Position numbers and translations under genes: made by a program | Virus record (IMG/VR): IMGVR_UViG_3300017724_000002 | Coordinates: 1 to 61,386 of that record | Reading direction: 5' to 3' (one strand) | DNA: 61,386 nt | DNA from: a virus | In this document: positions 34,738-42,653 of the stretch, one piece after another | Layout of the letters: each line of letters starts with the position of its first letter | How positions within the stretch are numbered: the first letter of the stretch is position 1 | The notes under the pieces: model-generated | Seen by the model: only the letters and a program-made list of their open reading frames with translations | Told to the model about the DNA's origin: nothing | The model's database searches: none

Positions 34738-35137
34738 CCCCACGCCTCTCACAAACAAGACATATCTCCATTTTCGGCATGTGCCTCATCTGTTTGCAGT
34801 TAGGACACCTTTGCGCAGTTTCTTTTAACTCATTTGTCATACAAGAATACGGCATTGTCAATTCAATATCTTCTTCGCTTTGAATCAAATCCCTGTCAAT
34901 ACCGAACACCATATTACGCACAGATAGTCCGTTGCTTAACTCAACCTTCGCATGACCGATTTTGACTACTTGCGCATTCTTGCTAATCAATGCCGCAAGA
35001 CTAGATTCTGAGGGAATATCACGAAACATGCCTAACCCATGCAATTTTTCTGCTACTTCTGAACGAGTCAAACCATCTTCATTTTCAAACAATATACGAA
35101 CAATTGTTCTGCGCAGGCGGGAGTTGTTCTTTGCCAC
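34733..35137 (-). CDS. Winged-helix protein with C-terminal zinc ribbon
   Basis: About 134 aa when started at GTG 35137. N-terminal winged-helix pattern RRTIVRILFENEDGLTRSEVAEKLHG, then a strand-rich middle and a zinc ribbon CPNC...CLVC at the end. Likely a DNA-binding regulator. The start is chosen because the AT-rich TTAAAATA at 35162-35169 is 28 nt upstream; the longer frame opens at 35218. Confidence 0.6.
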   Translation of the reverse strand: MAKNNSRLRRTIVRILFENEDGLTRSEVAEKLHGLGMFRDIPSESSLAALISKNAQVVKIGHAKVELSNGLSVRNMVFGIDRDLIQSEEDIELTMPYSCMTNELKETAQRCPNCKQMRHMPKMEICLVCERRGV

Positions 35138-35161
35138 TGATGCGCATACACAAAGAGAAGG

Positions 35162-35169
35162 TATTTTAA
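35162..35169 (-). promoter_or_regulatory. Candidate TATA box
   Basis: TTAAAATA on the minus strand centred 28.5 nt before GTG 35137. Lacks the preceding GGG of the stronger boxes, so weaker support. Confidence 0.35.
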
Positions 35170-35354
35170 TCATCGCCCATTGCAAGAAACATCGAGGCAG
35201 AAAAAGAAGAGTCCTCACTTGTCAATCTTGGTTTTGGGTTTTCCATTGCGTGTTTATTCTGCGCCATGTAGTAAAACGGTGCAAAAAAGGCATAACAAAA
35301 ATAACCATAGACCGGAGTTAAAAAGAATAGTAACAAAATAAAAACATCTTTCAT
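35166..35354 (-). CDS. Small single-pass membrane protein
   Basis: 62 aa. Residues 4-30 (VFILLLFFLTPVYGYFCYAFFAPFYYM) form one long hydrophobic segment; the rest is polar and Ser-rich. It starts in a TAATG overlap with the upstream gene, with GGTGG 5 nt before. Could act at the host membrane early in infection. Confidence 0.55.
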   Translation of the reverse strand: MKDVFILLLFFLTPVYGYFCYAFFAPFYYMAQNKHAMENPKPRLTSEDSSFSASMFLAMGDD

Positions 35355-36043
35355 TATAACCACCCATCTTCATTCTGTTGCTTTTTCTTTACACCCTTTG
35401 GGAGAGAGTCTTTGTTAGATGTGCGCAGTTTGTTAGCAATGCTTTCATCTTGTCTGACTATTGTTTCCCAGTGTAAATCATCTTTGCGCACTCCAAACGG
35501 AAGCACCCCTTCTTCTTTCTTCTTCTTCTTTGGATATGCCATTCTGCGTATTGGCGTATGCGCAAAAGTAACCATTGCTTGTTGGTATATTTCGGGAACA
35601 TTGGTGAAAGCCTCAGCCAGTGTGCGCCAAAGCGATATGTCTTTGTTGTTCTCTTTAAGGAAGGCAAGCATCAACGGAATAGGTACTTTAGCGCATTCAG
35701 CAAATGCTTTCTTCCTATCACGCCACCTTAGCGTTGCGTCTATGTTACGAGTATAGTCCTGTTTTTTGAAGATACCGTCATAAATCACTGCGTCATTATT
35801 CTTTATATTAGGTGGATTTTCGCAAACAAACACCATTCTATATGCGACATAGGGCAACCACTCAAGGCATTCTTTCGCTTTAGGATTTTTTTTATGAACA
35901 ATCACGGTCAAGTCGGCGCATTGAGGGTTTGAAACAACATGGTTTCCTTCAACAAAATTACCTTCACGGTATTTCTGCGCATCATGCGTGAAAATGAGAA
36001 CGCCCACACCAAACACCTGCTCGTCTGTATTCTTTGACTCCAT
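35354..36043 (-). CDS. Replication-module protein of unknown function
   Basis: About 229 aa from ATG 36043. N-terminal part alternates strands and helices (VGVLIFTHDAQ, YRMVFVCENPPNI, NNDAVIYDG), then a helical part with LAFLKENNKDISLWRTLAEAF, then a Lys-rich linker. The pattern of a small nucleotide-fold-like domain followed by helices is reminiscent of clamp-loader delta-type proteins, but no motif proves it. It overlaps the preceding gene by about 60 nt; GTG 36007 is an alternative start. Confidence 0.5.
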   Translation of the reverse strand: MESKNTDEQVFGVGVLIFTHDAQKYREGNFVEGNHVVSNPQCADLTVIVHKKNPKAKECLEWLPYVAYRMVFVCENPPNIKNNDAVIYDGIFKKQDYTRNIDATLRWRDRKKAFAECAKVPIPLMLAFLKENNKDISLWRTLAEAFTNVPEIYQQAMVTFAHTPIRRMAYPKKKKKEEGVLPFGVRKDDLHWETIVRQDESIANKLRTSNKDSLPKGVKKKQQNEDGWL

Positions 36044-36245
36044 TCTTTTTGCGCCCTTCAAGTGCGCCTTTGCTCTCAAGAATACGCAGGGCTTTTGCGA
36101 CTGCATACACATTCATGTGCATGTGCGCTTGAGGCAATGCTATAATCGCTCTCGGCAACAACGCATCTGCGCTAAACCATTCATATGTTTGTTCCCAATC
36201 TTGCACTGCTCTTTCCACTGCAAATTTTCTATATTGCTTACTCAT
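35982..36245 (-). CDS. Small helical, possibly winged-helix protein
   Basis: 87 aa with VYAVAKALRILESKGALEGRKKNGVKEYRR, a recognition-helix-plus-wing-like stretch. It starts in an ATGA overlap with the tiny zinc-ribbon gene upstream. Likely DNA-binding; not recognised as a family. Confidence 0.55.
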   Translation of the reverse strand: MSKQYRKFAVERAVQDWEQTYEWFSADALLPRAIIALPQAHMHMNVYAVAKALRILESKGALEGRKKNGVKEYRRAGVWCGRSHFHA

Positions 36246-36382
36246 AGTATTACCCCCAATTCATCATCAGCATAGCATTCTTGGCATAATCTTACTTCTC
36301 TTGGATTCTGTTTTGTCGGGGTAGTCAAGAAAGTATCTTCAATGTCTAGTTTGACCCCACACTTCTCACACGCAACCATCAT
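36242..36382 (-). CDS. Small zinc-ribbon protein (46 aa)
   Basis: Encodes MMVACEKCGVKL at the start and RLCQECYADDE near the end, two CxxC pairs (Cys5/8, Cys33/36). ATGA overlaps at both ends and GGAGGGG upstream make a coding role likely although it is only 46 residues. Confidence 0.6.
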   Translation of the reverse strand: MMVACEKCGVKLDIEDTFLTTPTKQNPREVRLCQECYADDELGVIL

Positions 36383-36606
36383 TTCTTCCCCTCCTTTGCA
36401 ATAGTGTTGACGACTTTTTCAAACTCGGTTCTTATGCCTGCGTCTGAATGACACCAAAAAGCAATAGGATTATCTCTAAACTGAACCCATTTGTTCATGT
36501 GGTAATCATCAAATGGCTTATTCGGGAAGAACCACGCCATAAAATCATTAGCGTTAGTGCGACTGCTTATGAATCGCATTGCGCCGAAGAAACTATCTGC
36601 TTTCAT
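36379..36606 (-). CDS. Hypothetical protein
   Basis: 75 aa, rich in Phe, Trp and Asn (DFMAWFFPNKPFDDYHMNKW). Both ends overlap neighbours by 4 nt. No motif seen. Confidence 0.55.
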   Translation of the reverse strand: MKADSFFGAMRFISSRTNANDFMAWFFPNKPFDDYHMNKWVQFRDNPIAFWCHSDAGIRTEFEKVVNTIAKEGKK

Positions 36607-36827
36607 TCTGTTCGCCCCCAGTCGCCTGCTACAACCAAAAGAAACTCTTCTAAATTTGTTCTTATGCGCAAATACCCAACAATGTTTGGCGCATCTTCAA
36701 CATCAATTATATTTGTTATTTTATAATTTCGACTGACATGATTGACATGGTTTGGAGTCCAGTCATCGTCACAACGGACAACGCTAGTAAAATCTGCTAC
36801 GCATTCAAGCCCCATCAATTTTCTCAT
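36603..36827 (-). CDS. Hypothetical protein
   Basis: 74 aa from ATG 36827, which overlaps the upstream stop (ATGA). Predicted beta-rich with VTNI..IVGYLRIRT. Unknown function. Confidence 0.5.
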   Translation of the reverse strand: MRKLMGLECVADFTSVVRCDDDWTPNHVNHVSRNYKITNIIDVEDAPNIVGYLRIRTNLEEFLLVVAGDWGRTE

Positions 36828-36988
36828 GCGACAACCTCCAACACTTCGATTGATACTAGCGAGTATGTACCTGCTTTCAAATAGCCTTGCAACCACGCAA
36901 AGACATATTGATACTCTCCGGTAACTGTTTCATCGTGCGACCAATTGCCGTATTCATCTGCGAACTTCATTTCAAACTTCGTCATCAT
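36824..36988 (-). CDS. Small beta-rich protein
   Basis: 54 aa. The TATA box at 37026-37033 predicts transcription from about 37003, so ATG 36988 with GAGGA 7 nt upstream is the start rather than the ORF limit at 37066. Aromatic-rich (WSHDETVTGEYQYVFAWLQGY). Unknown function. Confidence 0.5.
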   Translation of the reverse strand: MMTKFEMKFADEYGNWSHDETVTGEYQYVFAWLQGYLKAGTYSLVSIEVLEVVA

Positions 36989-37268
36989 CTTCTTCTTCCT
37001 CACATAAACCAATAAACGCATCGTTCCTATAAACCCACCGATTAAATCGCTTGAATTGATGCTCACTTAGATTCCACATTTCACGAACCACTGTTGCACT
37101 GACTCGGTATCTGCCGCTAAACCAACGCAAACCATCTGTCGTCAAAATAGCAACCAATCCATCGCTAAACATTCTTTGCGCTATTTCGGGAAATTCTGAT
37201 TCGGGAATTGGTCTTGAAATTAATTGGTTGAAGTGCGCACGCCACTTTACCGGCTCACCTTCATTCAT
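36972..37268 (-). CDS. Hypothetical protein with acidic tail
   Basis: 98 aa; helical core MWNLSEHQFKRFNRWVY and a tail of Glu/Asp (CEEEEDDDEV). The next gene's promoter lies inside it. No family recognised. Confidence 0.55.
   Translation of the reverse strand: MNEGEPVKWRAHFNQLISRPIPESEFPEIAQRMFSDGLVAILTTDGLRWFSGRYRVSATVVREMWNLSEHQFKRFNRWVYRNDAFIGLCEEEEDDDEV
37026..37033 (-). promoter_or_regulatory. TATA box inside coding sequence
   Basis: GGGTTTATAGG on the minus strand within the 36972-37268 gene. Predicted start near 37003 leads a 15-nt leader containing GAGGA before ATG 36988. Confidence 0.55.
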
Positions 37269-37437
37269 TGTCAACCACTCTCATATATCCGCAGTATGTG
37301 CGCTTTCCATCACGATAAATTCTGTGCGAAGCGTATAATACATTCGCAGTGTAACCGCAAGTATTACATCTGCGCATTTGCCTTGACTTCATTGAGTAAC
37401 CCAAACTGCCCCTATCCTTGCCGTATGTAACTCCCAT
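37261..37437 (-). CDS. Small zinc-binding protein (58 aa)
   Basis: Starts at ATG 37437 in a TGATG overlap with the gene upstream and ends overlapping the next start. Contains RRCNTCGYTAN and TYCGY, a partial zinc site, plus many Arg/Tyr. Basic charge suggests nucleic-acid contact. Confidence 0.5.
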   Translation of the reverse strand: MGVTYGKDRGSLGYSMKSRQMRRCNTCGYTANVLYASHRIYRDGKRTYCGYMRVVDNE

Positions 37438-38069
37438 CAGTCAACGACCTCCCAATCTGCATCTTCAACGACGACATGACTTGGCGATTTCATTGCGCCA
37501 ATGCGCATTTCTATCTGATTCAACAGTTTAGGTTCGTTGCGCAATGTATCGACAAGTATTCCCATAACCCCATTAACTTGCTGATGCGCAAGTAGCATTT
37601 GAGAATCAACACCAATCTCTTTCTTGAGCGTACCAATCAACTTAATGTTCGTGTTCGCCTGCGCAACAAGACGGGTGGCAGTGGATAACCATTCTGCATC
37701 AATACCGTCTTTTGACTTCTGCGCCTCCCACTCATCGAGCCATCTTGTTATGCGTGAAAATACATCCTCGGCCATATCCAATGTGCTAATCGCTTCACTG
37801 CGAGCCTTTTCAACAGTTTGCGCTTCTTCGGGGTCATAGTCCATGTGCGCAGTCATGTGTTCTTCGACAATGCCTGCTTCCCAGTTATTCTTTGCTTCGA
37901 GATAAGCAGTGGTGATTGCACCATTAAAAATCTGTATTTCCCAATCCCGCCTATCCTTATGTGCGCATAAAGGACATTCGGGGGATTCAAGAACCCACTT
38001 CAAAGCCTCTATTGTAATTGGGTCATCTTCATGCCCAAGTCTTTGTTCAACCAACCATTTACTCTTCAT
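37437..38069 (-). CDS. Zinc-finger/HTH protein, candidate small terminase
   Basis: About 210 aa from ATG 38069 (GGTG 6 nt upstream). Near residue 25 it has CPLCAHKDRRDWEIQIFNGAI followed by an HTH-like helix and HMTAH, the C-x2-C-x-H-x2-R....H pattern of phage zinc-HTH proteins, some of which are small terminases. The rest is helical and coiled-coil (RLVAQANTNIKLIGTLKKEIG), fitting an oligomeric packaging or regulatory protein. It lies far from large terminase, so the assignment is open. Confidence 0.5.
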   Translation of the reverse strand: MKSKWLVEQRLGHEDDPITIEALKWVLESPECPLCAHKDRRDWEIQIFNGAITTAYLEAKNNWEAGIVEEHMTAHMDYDPEEAQTVEKARSEAISTLDMAEDVFSRITRWLDEWEAQKSKDGIDAEWLSTATRLVAQANTNIKLIGTLKKEIGVDSQMLLAHQQVNGVMGILVDTLRNEPKLLNQIEMRIGAMKSPSHVVVEDADWEVVD

Positions 38070-38352
38070 CATTCCCACCTTCATATTCATAAAAGAAAAA
38101 GTTTGTCTTGTAATTACTATGGTGTAAATCTTGTGTATTACCCATGAAAGAACCAAACCTCTTATCCTTTTTCAATTTCTGCGCCGCACTGTTTGCGTTT
38201 GGTGGCGAATGCCTATCGTCGGGCAAATTTTCTATCAGCCAGTTAGCGGTTCTCGACTCCCCACTCACACGCAACAATTCTGCCGCCCTGTCAAGCCATT
38301 TACCATAACGCCTTCTGCGCATATTAGGAGGGTTGGGTTTACTGTGCCTCAA
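38059..38352 (-). CDS. HTH-like small basic protein
   Basis: About 97 aa from TTG 38352, which overlaps the upstream stop (TTTGA). Its RAAELLRVSGESRTANWLIENL followed by NSAAQKLKKDKRFGSF resembles the next upstream protein in layout: helix, turn, recognition-like helix ending in RF. A DNA-binding winged helix is likely. Confidence 0.5.
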   Translation of the reverse strand: MRHSKPNPPNMRRRRYGKWLDRAAELLRVSGESRTANWLIENLPDDRHSPPNANSAAQKLKKDKRFGSFMGNTQDLHHSNYKTNFFFYEYEGGNDEE

Positions 38353-38630
38353 ACTTTCACTTCCTTTTCTGCCAAGCCCCAAACTCCGTCACCTAAATGC
38401 TTGAATCTCTTTTCTGTGTCATTAATTAGCGCAAAATACATTGCTTTGTGAATTGGTATTCCGCAACGCAGTTTTGTTCCTTTCTTCGTTGACGCACCGG
38501 CCACTAAATCTTTCTTGTGCATTGCGCCTCTTTCTTTGAGCAAACGCTCGCAAGAGTCAAGAAACGGTTTGTATTTTGCAACATTCCCTGTTCTGCTACT
38601 TCTATAATGTACTATCTTATTCCTTTTCAT
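38349..38630 (-). CDS. HARE-HTH-like winged-helix protein
   Basis: 93 aa. CERLLKERGAMHKKDLVAGAS, IPIHKAMYFALINDTEKRFKHLGDGVWGL follow the HARE-HTH pattern (helix, recognition helix, RF..xGdGxWgL wing; regions at positions about 38370-38560). It overlaps the end of the MCM-like gene by 14 nt. HARE-HTH domains link DNA binding to modification or transcription factors. Confidence 0.6.
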   Translation of the reverse strand: MKRNKIVHYRSSRTGNVAKYKPFLDSCERLLKERGAMHKKDLVAGASTKKGTKLRCGIPIHKAMYFALINDTEKRFKHLGDGVWGLAEKEVKV

Positions 38631-39921
38631 GTGCTTTCACCTCATCAAATCCAAATCGGCACATAACACCTTTGCGCCCTCTTCCTGTTTTCTTAGGTGT
38701 GTATTCTTTGAACCACGCCTGCCCCAACAGATAATCTTCAATCCATCGCTTTGCGCCTTGATAATCATTATTGGTTATCAACCGAGCAATATCCTTTAGC
38801 AATACAGAACGGGGAATATCTTTTTCCCAAAATGTAGTGCGTATCAATCGAATATCCTCATCCATAACATTTCTGCGCATCTTCAAAGAAGATTCGAGAA
38901 TTTCACGCAGTCTGTCGTCTAACTCGACAATCAGCAAATCCTTATCCTTCCATTCACCTTTCATCATTGTGTAACCAATCGCCAGTCTGCGGAATAAATC
39001 GGATTCAAAACTGCGCACCGCTTCTTGTAAGACCCATTGCTCAAACTCTTCCCCGAATACAACGCCTTGTGGTTTCTTCGCCATAACTTGTTGTTGTCTT
39101 TCAATGAACCATTTGCGCAAGTCTATCGAATCTTGGATTAACTTTTTTCTCATTGCAGGCTCGATACTCGCTTGTTTGTTTTGCGCCTGCTTATACAAAA
39201 ATTCCTTTTCGGGAGTCATTGTAATGTCTATGATGAAGAACCTTCGGTCAAGACCGGACTCTAACTCAAACCTAGCAGGTTGTGTACCCGCCCACATTGT
39301 CATGCGTGTGTTGTACTTTACCCAACCACTGCGCATTGACTTGTTGACTCTTCCGCTATCAAGGGAAGTTAGCAATTGGTTCTTCATATCAACGGAATGG
39401 TCTTTGCGTGAAGCATCAGACATACTGCTAAACTCTTCAAAACAGACAAACCCACCGCACATATAACGAGCAAGGGGATTTCCCATAATATCGCCGTCAT
39501 CGTTGACTGAACCAAACATACCGGCCTCAGTGATACTGTTTGCGCCGAACATGGTTCTGAAACCCGTTCCTTTCAAAGCATCGTTGTTCCAAAGTAAGCC
39601 AGTGTTTTCTGCGCAGAACAAGTCAAGCAATACATTCTTTCCCGAACCTTTCTGCCCTCTAATCAAGATGTTAATGCGTGTGTCTGCAAGACGGGTTGCG
39701 GGAGTGTAAATAGGATAATCTGTATGACGCAACGGGCATTCATCAATTGTGAAAGAACCTTCGGGTGCATTGAGTGGGTCGAAGTCGCACATACTGCATT
39801 TGTTGACTGCGTTAAACATATGTGCGCCTATGCTACATAAGAAGATAGGCACTTTATCTTGCACATCAACCAAATAGTTATCATCGCAAAACTGCTGAAC
39901 CTTGTCAAATATATCAGTCAA
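38617..39921 (-). CDS. MCM-like AAA+ replicative helicase
   Basis: 434 aa. N-terminal zinc-like Cys (KCSMCDF, Cys42/45; Cys62). AAA+ core: Walker A GQKGSGKN (89-96), Walker B GFVCFEEFSS (157-166), sensor-1 region MTMWAGTQPARFE (207-219), arginine finger GLDRRFFIID (223-232), then a C-terminal winged-helix region. Order and arrangement resemble MCM and related helicase-superfamily-6 proteins, the replicative helicases of Archaea. Walker A ends in Asn where Thr/Ser is usual. Starts with TTG, GGAGG 9 nt upstream. Confidence 0.75.
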   Translation of the reverse strand: MTDIFDKVQQFCDDNYLVDVQDKVPIFLCSIGAHMFNAVNKCSMCDFDPLNAPEGSFTIDECPLRHTDYPIYTPATRLADTRINILIRGQKGSGKNVLLDLFCAENTGLLWNNDALKGTGFRTMFGANSITEAGMFGSVNDDGDIMGNPLARYMCGGFVCFEEFSSMSDASRKDHSVDMKNQLLTSLDSGRVNKSMRSGWVKYNTRMTMWAGTQPARFELESGLDRRFFIIDITMTPEKEFLYKQAQNKQASIEPAMRKKLIQDSIDLRKWFIERQQQVMAKKPQGVVFGEEFEQWVLQEAVRSFESDLFRRLAIGYTMMKGEWKDKDLLIVELDDRLREILESSLKMRRNVMDEDIRLIRTTFWEKDIPRSVLLKDIARLITNNDYQGAKRWIEDYLLGQAWFKEYTPKKTGRGRKGVMCRFGFDEVKAHEKE

Positions 39922-40111
39922 CCTTCTCAGCCTCCATCACTTCTTCATAGGCTTCAATCACCTTCTCAGCCATCCATATTTCATCTGCATGGACTGCACC
40001 GTTCTCGATAAGCGCAAGTAATATGTAGGTGGTTTCGTTTTCTGTTATGTGAAACGAGTCTTGTCGTTTGATTATTTGTAAATAATCCCATGCTTTACTT
40101 TTTACTTTCAT
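39914..40111 (-). CDS. Hypothetical small helical protein
   Basis: 65 aa with AEKVIEAYEEVMEAEKV at the end. Its final region supplies GGAGG, the ribosome site of the helicase gene, and its start is in an ATGA overlap. Possibly a helicase partner by coupling; unproven. Confidence 0.5.
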   Translation of the reverse strand: MKVKSKAWDYLQIIKRQDSFHITENETTYILLALIENGAVHADEIWMAEKVIEAYEEVMEAEKVD

Positions 40112-40932
40112 TGGAACATCGCCCCCGTATCTGCTATTTGATTATCTTGTGTAGCACCGACCAATTCTTTCACCCGTTCTAATGCCTCCGTAGTAAATTC
40201 AGAATATAACTTTTGCGCTCTATTAGCCGCCCCTCTTGGTATTTTGTAACCATCCTTGCGTAGTAGGTCGCACATTTCTTTGAAGTGCGCTCTTTCAAAC
40301 TGAGGCTTGTTTTTATTTGGGTAATGCTCAACAAAATGATTTGTCCGTTCCGGCGGCATAATGTAAATAGCCGAATCAATCCCTATCAAGTGCGCAATCT
40401 GTGGACTTAGCCAAGACCATAACGCCTGTAATGTTTCAACGCATTCTTCATTCCCCATATCTTCTCCACGCACTACTGCGCATTCATTGGGTAGCGGCAT
40501 TGGTTCAACAAATAATCTGTTGAGGGCGAAGGTTGTCAGTGCGCCTATACGCTCAAGATGTGCGAAGCGCATAACAATATCTCTTGCCGGAGGATAATTA
40601 AATAACCATTCATTTCTTTGCGCATTACCACTATTGCTTATCACTGGCGGAGAGTTAATCATAGCGATTAGTGTTTCTTTGTATTGAAACAAAGGCCACA
40701 TAGGATTTTGTTCTGCTAGTAATCTATGAGGCTTCGTCAAAACATGCTTTGAAGTTATGTAGCCCACCCTTGACATTTCCCTTTCTGCCTGCGCTAACTC
40801 CACGCCTAACAGGGTCGGGAGGTTGCTTGAGTCATTGGTATTGACTATCAACAAATGTGTCGCAGTATCGACGCTTGGCTTGGTATAAAAATCAGTTTCA
40901 CCGATTGTTCTAAACTCATAATTCTCGCTCAT
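40108..40932 (-). CDS. Conserved-context hypothetical protein, first gene of the replication operon
   Basis: 274 aa, mixed alpha/beta, leaderless from TATA box 40956-40963. Contains VVRGEDMGNEECVETLQALWSWL and a C-terminal helical region. No motif recognised. It heads the long leftward replication transcript, so it may be an early takeover or initiator protein. Confidence 0.6.
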   Translation of the reverse strand: MSENYEFRTIGETDFYTKPSVDTATHLLIVNTNDSSNLPTLLGVELAQAEREMSRVGYITSKHVLTKPHRLLAEQNPMWPLFQYKETLIAMINSPPVISNSGNAQRNEWLFNYPPARDIVMRFAHLERIGALTTFALNRLFVEPMPLPNECAVVRGEDMGNEECVETLQALWSWLSPQIAHLIGIDSAIYIMPPERTNHFVEHYPNKNKPQFERAHFKEMCDLLRKDGYKIPRGAANRAQKLYSEFTTEALERVKELVGATQDNQIADTGAMFQ

Positions 40933-40955
40933 TGTTTAATGCTAAAGGGCTTGTT

Positions 40956-40963
40956 GGTATAAA
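40956..40963 (-). promoter_or_regulatory. TATA box of the replication operon
   Basis: GGGTTTATACC on the minus strand, centred 27.5 nt before ATG 40932. Strong match; predicted leaderless mRNA. Confidence 0.75.
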
Positions 40964-40995
40964 CCCTCTTATTTGTTTCAGACACTTTGAAAGAA

Positions 40996-41026
40996 TTAAG
41001 AAATAAATAAAAGAGCCACTGCTCTT
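40996..41026 (-). terminator. Hairpin plus U-rich terminator
   Basis: On the minus strand AAGAGC-AGTG-GCTCTT forms a 6-bp stem and is followed by TTATTTATTTCTT. It closes the accessory operon that ends at 41158, just before the next promoter. Archaeal termination needs mainly the U-rich tract. Confidence 0.55.
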
Positions 41027-41049
41027 AACTTGTGCTAATTCTTTTAATT

Positions 41050-41076
41050 CCTCTTAAGGTGTGTAAGAATTATTCT
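41050..41076. promoter_or_regulatory. 27-nt conserved element, copy 1
   Basis: CCTCTTAAGGT at 41050-41060 continuing to TATTCT at 41076. The inverse complement at 57973-57999 matches at 25 of 27 positions. Both copies lie in operon junctions next to a copy of the 21-bp repeat. Not coding. Confidence 0.55.
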
Positions 41077-41130
41077 AAAGGGGCGTTTTATCTAAACATC
41101 TAAGAAGAATAAAAAGAATTACGCTTCTGA

Positions 41131-41150
41131 CCTCGCAGTGCGTCGATTAT
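41131..41150 (+). repeat. Outlying copy of the 21-bp repeat
   Basis: CCTCGCAGTGCGTCGATTAT resembles GGCTCGCAGTGNATCGTTTA of the 53-55 kb array. It lies 8 nt from the stop of the 41158-41994 gene. Confidence 0.45.
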
Positions 41151-41157
41151 TTTCTTC

Positions 41158-41994
41158 CTATTTCTTTACAGGAGGTAAAAAGAATAAACTCTTGACCCGG
41201 CTATGCTCAATTTCATCTATCTCTCGGAATAACATTCCCACATCACCTTTACGCCATTTCATTTTAGCACTAACTAACTCATGCCCCTTGTCGCATAACT
41301 CATAATGTCTTAGCATAATAGTGTTAATAATTGCAGTGGGCTTAGTGCGCTTTATCGTAGCGTGTGGGCGATAGTCTGCGCCATCTTCACCGCCCAAGAC
41401 CACGCTTGAAATCAGCACATCAGTTTCCAAATCAAATGCTTTACTCTCGCTCAAAGACTGCGCAATTACTAATCGAGGATAGTCACCGACTACCAGTGAA
41501 GGCAGCCACTTGATACCGACTCCATAAATGCGCATAGGCAGATAAAGACAGATTGATTCACCCCATGACTTCGGCGCAGTCAAGATTGTTTGGGGTTTGG
41601 TTTGCGCTTTAACAGACACCTGCGTATAACCATCAAACATATCAGTAGTGTTTGGTTCGGGCATATATGCGTGTGCGCACCTAAAAGCAAGAACATGGAC
41701 TTCTGTTTCGTGAATGAAATCTTGTAAGTCTTGCGCAAAAGTCTGCTCATAAACAAATTCGCCCTTCATTCCTTGATTCACAATTCTTCTTGGCATATCC
41801 GGTTGTACTGCGTCAATTAAATCCCAAATTGCGCTCTTTCCATCAACTGCCACACGATACTCACCCATGCGCAAGATAGCGAAGGGTGCAAAGAGTCTGC
41901 GCTTGCCTGCCCTGCGCCAACCAATAAATCGCTCAACAATAATATCTTGGGGGCGTGTCAAAATCCACTCGGCGCAGTATCTAAACGGTTGCAT
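41158..41994 (-). CDS. Hypothetical protein
   Basis: About 278 aa from ATG 41994, itself preceded at 27.5 nt by GGTTGATAAG. Mixed fold with VQPDMPRRIVNQG and HATIKRTKPTAIINTIMLRHYELC. No conserved catalytic motif recognised. Last gene of the accessory operon before the terminator. Confidence 0.6.
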   Translation of the reverse strand: MQPFRYCAEWILTRPQDIIVERFIGWRRAGKRRLFAPFAILRMGEYRVAVDGKSAIWDLIDAVQPDMPRRIVNQGMKGEFVYEQTFAQDLQDFIHETEVHVLAFRCAHAYMPEPNTTDMFDGYTQVSVKAQTKPQTILTAPKSWGESICLYLPMRIYGVGIKWLPSLVVGDYPRLVIAQSLSESKAFDLETDVLISSVVLGGEDGADYRPHATIKRTKPTAIINTIMLRHYELCDKGHELVSAKMKWRKGDVGMLFREIDEIEHSRVKSLFFLPPVKK

Positions 41995-42017
41995 CAAATT
42001 AGAACAAGTGCCTCGTT

Positions 42018-42025
42018 CTTATCAA
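42018..42025 (-). promoter_or_regulatory. Candidate TATA box, TTGATAAG
   Basis: On the minus strand, centred 27.5 nt before ATG 41994 and similar to the TTGATAAAG before the portal gene. No ribosome site precedes the ATG. Confidence 0.4.
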
Positions 42026-42495
42026 CCTGCGTTCAAGCAACATTTGCAACTCTCACGCTTAGAAAGGTTGAAATCAATATCTGAAAGATGCCGTTCATCA
42101 TCCTTCTCAAGAAGCCCTTTTTCTTTGGCTTCTTCGGTGAGTTTATCCCACTTTTTTTCTTGCTCGCTTCTTTGACTGAATGCTTTGGCTCTAAGAATAA
42201 GTCTTTTTTCTTCGTCGTCGCTTTCTGATTTGGGTTTGAGGATATGTCTTTTCTTAAGAAAGGGTTCTTCACCACCTGCCTTATGTGCATGTGCGTGCGT
42301 CTGTATGTTCTCAACGGCTCGCAGTTTTTCTTCTGCTTCAATCGCTCGCCTATACCACATCTGCATCGCTTCGTTCTTTACTTCTGCTTCCCGCTTGTAT
42401 GCTTCGCATAGTTCAATTAGAGAGTCAATCATTGTCGCTCTATCTATGGGTATAACTTCTTTGCCGGTTATGTTTTCAATTTGTTCAATCATCAT
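42022..42495 (-). CDS. Coiled-coil protein with Cys-rich end
   Basis: 157 aa, mostly helical (KREAEVKNEAMQMWYRRAIEAEEKL), a low-complexity His/Ala stretch (THAHAHKAGGEE) and an ending SCKCCLNAG. An oligomeric scaffold or regulator is possible. Function unknown. Confidence 0.6.
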   Translation of the reverse strand: MMIEQIENITGKEVIPIDRATMIDSLIELCEAYKREAEVKNEAMQMWYRRAIEAEEKLRAVENIQTHAHAHKAGGEEPFLKKRHILKPKSESDDEEKRLILRAKAFSQRSEQEKKWDKLTEEAKEKGLLEKDDERHLSDIDFNLSKRESCKCCLNAG

Positions 42496-42497
42496 GT

Positions 42498-42653
42498 TTA
42501 TCTAAAGACTGGAAATATTTTTTCTCGGAAAATTTTCTGAATCATTCGGAAAACTTTTTTTTTCGTACTCCCTAAATAACTAAGTGTAAAAAATAAACCT
42601 AGTGCGCAAAATACATTAAGTGCAGTTTTAGGAAGCGGGATAATTAATTCCAT
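42498..42653 (-). CDS. Small membrane protein
   Basis: 51 aa from ATG 42653, with one hydrophobic segment (ALNVFCALGLFFTLSYLGS) followed by a strongly basic tail (KKKVFRMIQKIFREK). The frame extends upstream to 42740 inside the neighbouring gene; the shorter start is assumed. A holin-like or pore role is conceivable given one TM and a basic tail. Confidence 0.45.
   Translation of the reverse strand: MELIIPLPKTALNVFCALGLFFTLSYLGSTKKKVFRMIQKIFREKIFPVFR

Noticed and set aside
38059-38630. Tandem duplication of two small HTH genes
   Set aside because: The layouts are similar but sequence identity by eye is too low to call a recent duplication.
42498-42653. Holin call
   Set aside because: One hydrophobic segment and a basic tail are compatible, but there is no endolysin nearby and several other small membrane proteins qualify equally.
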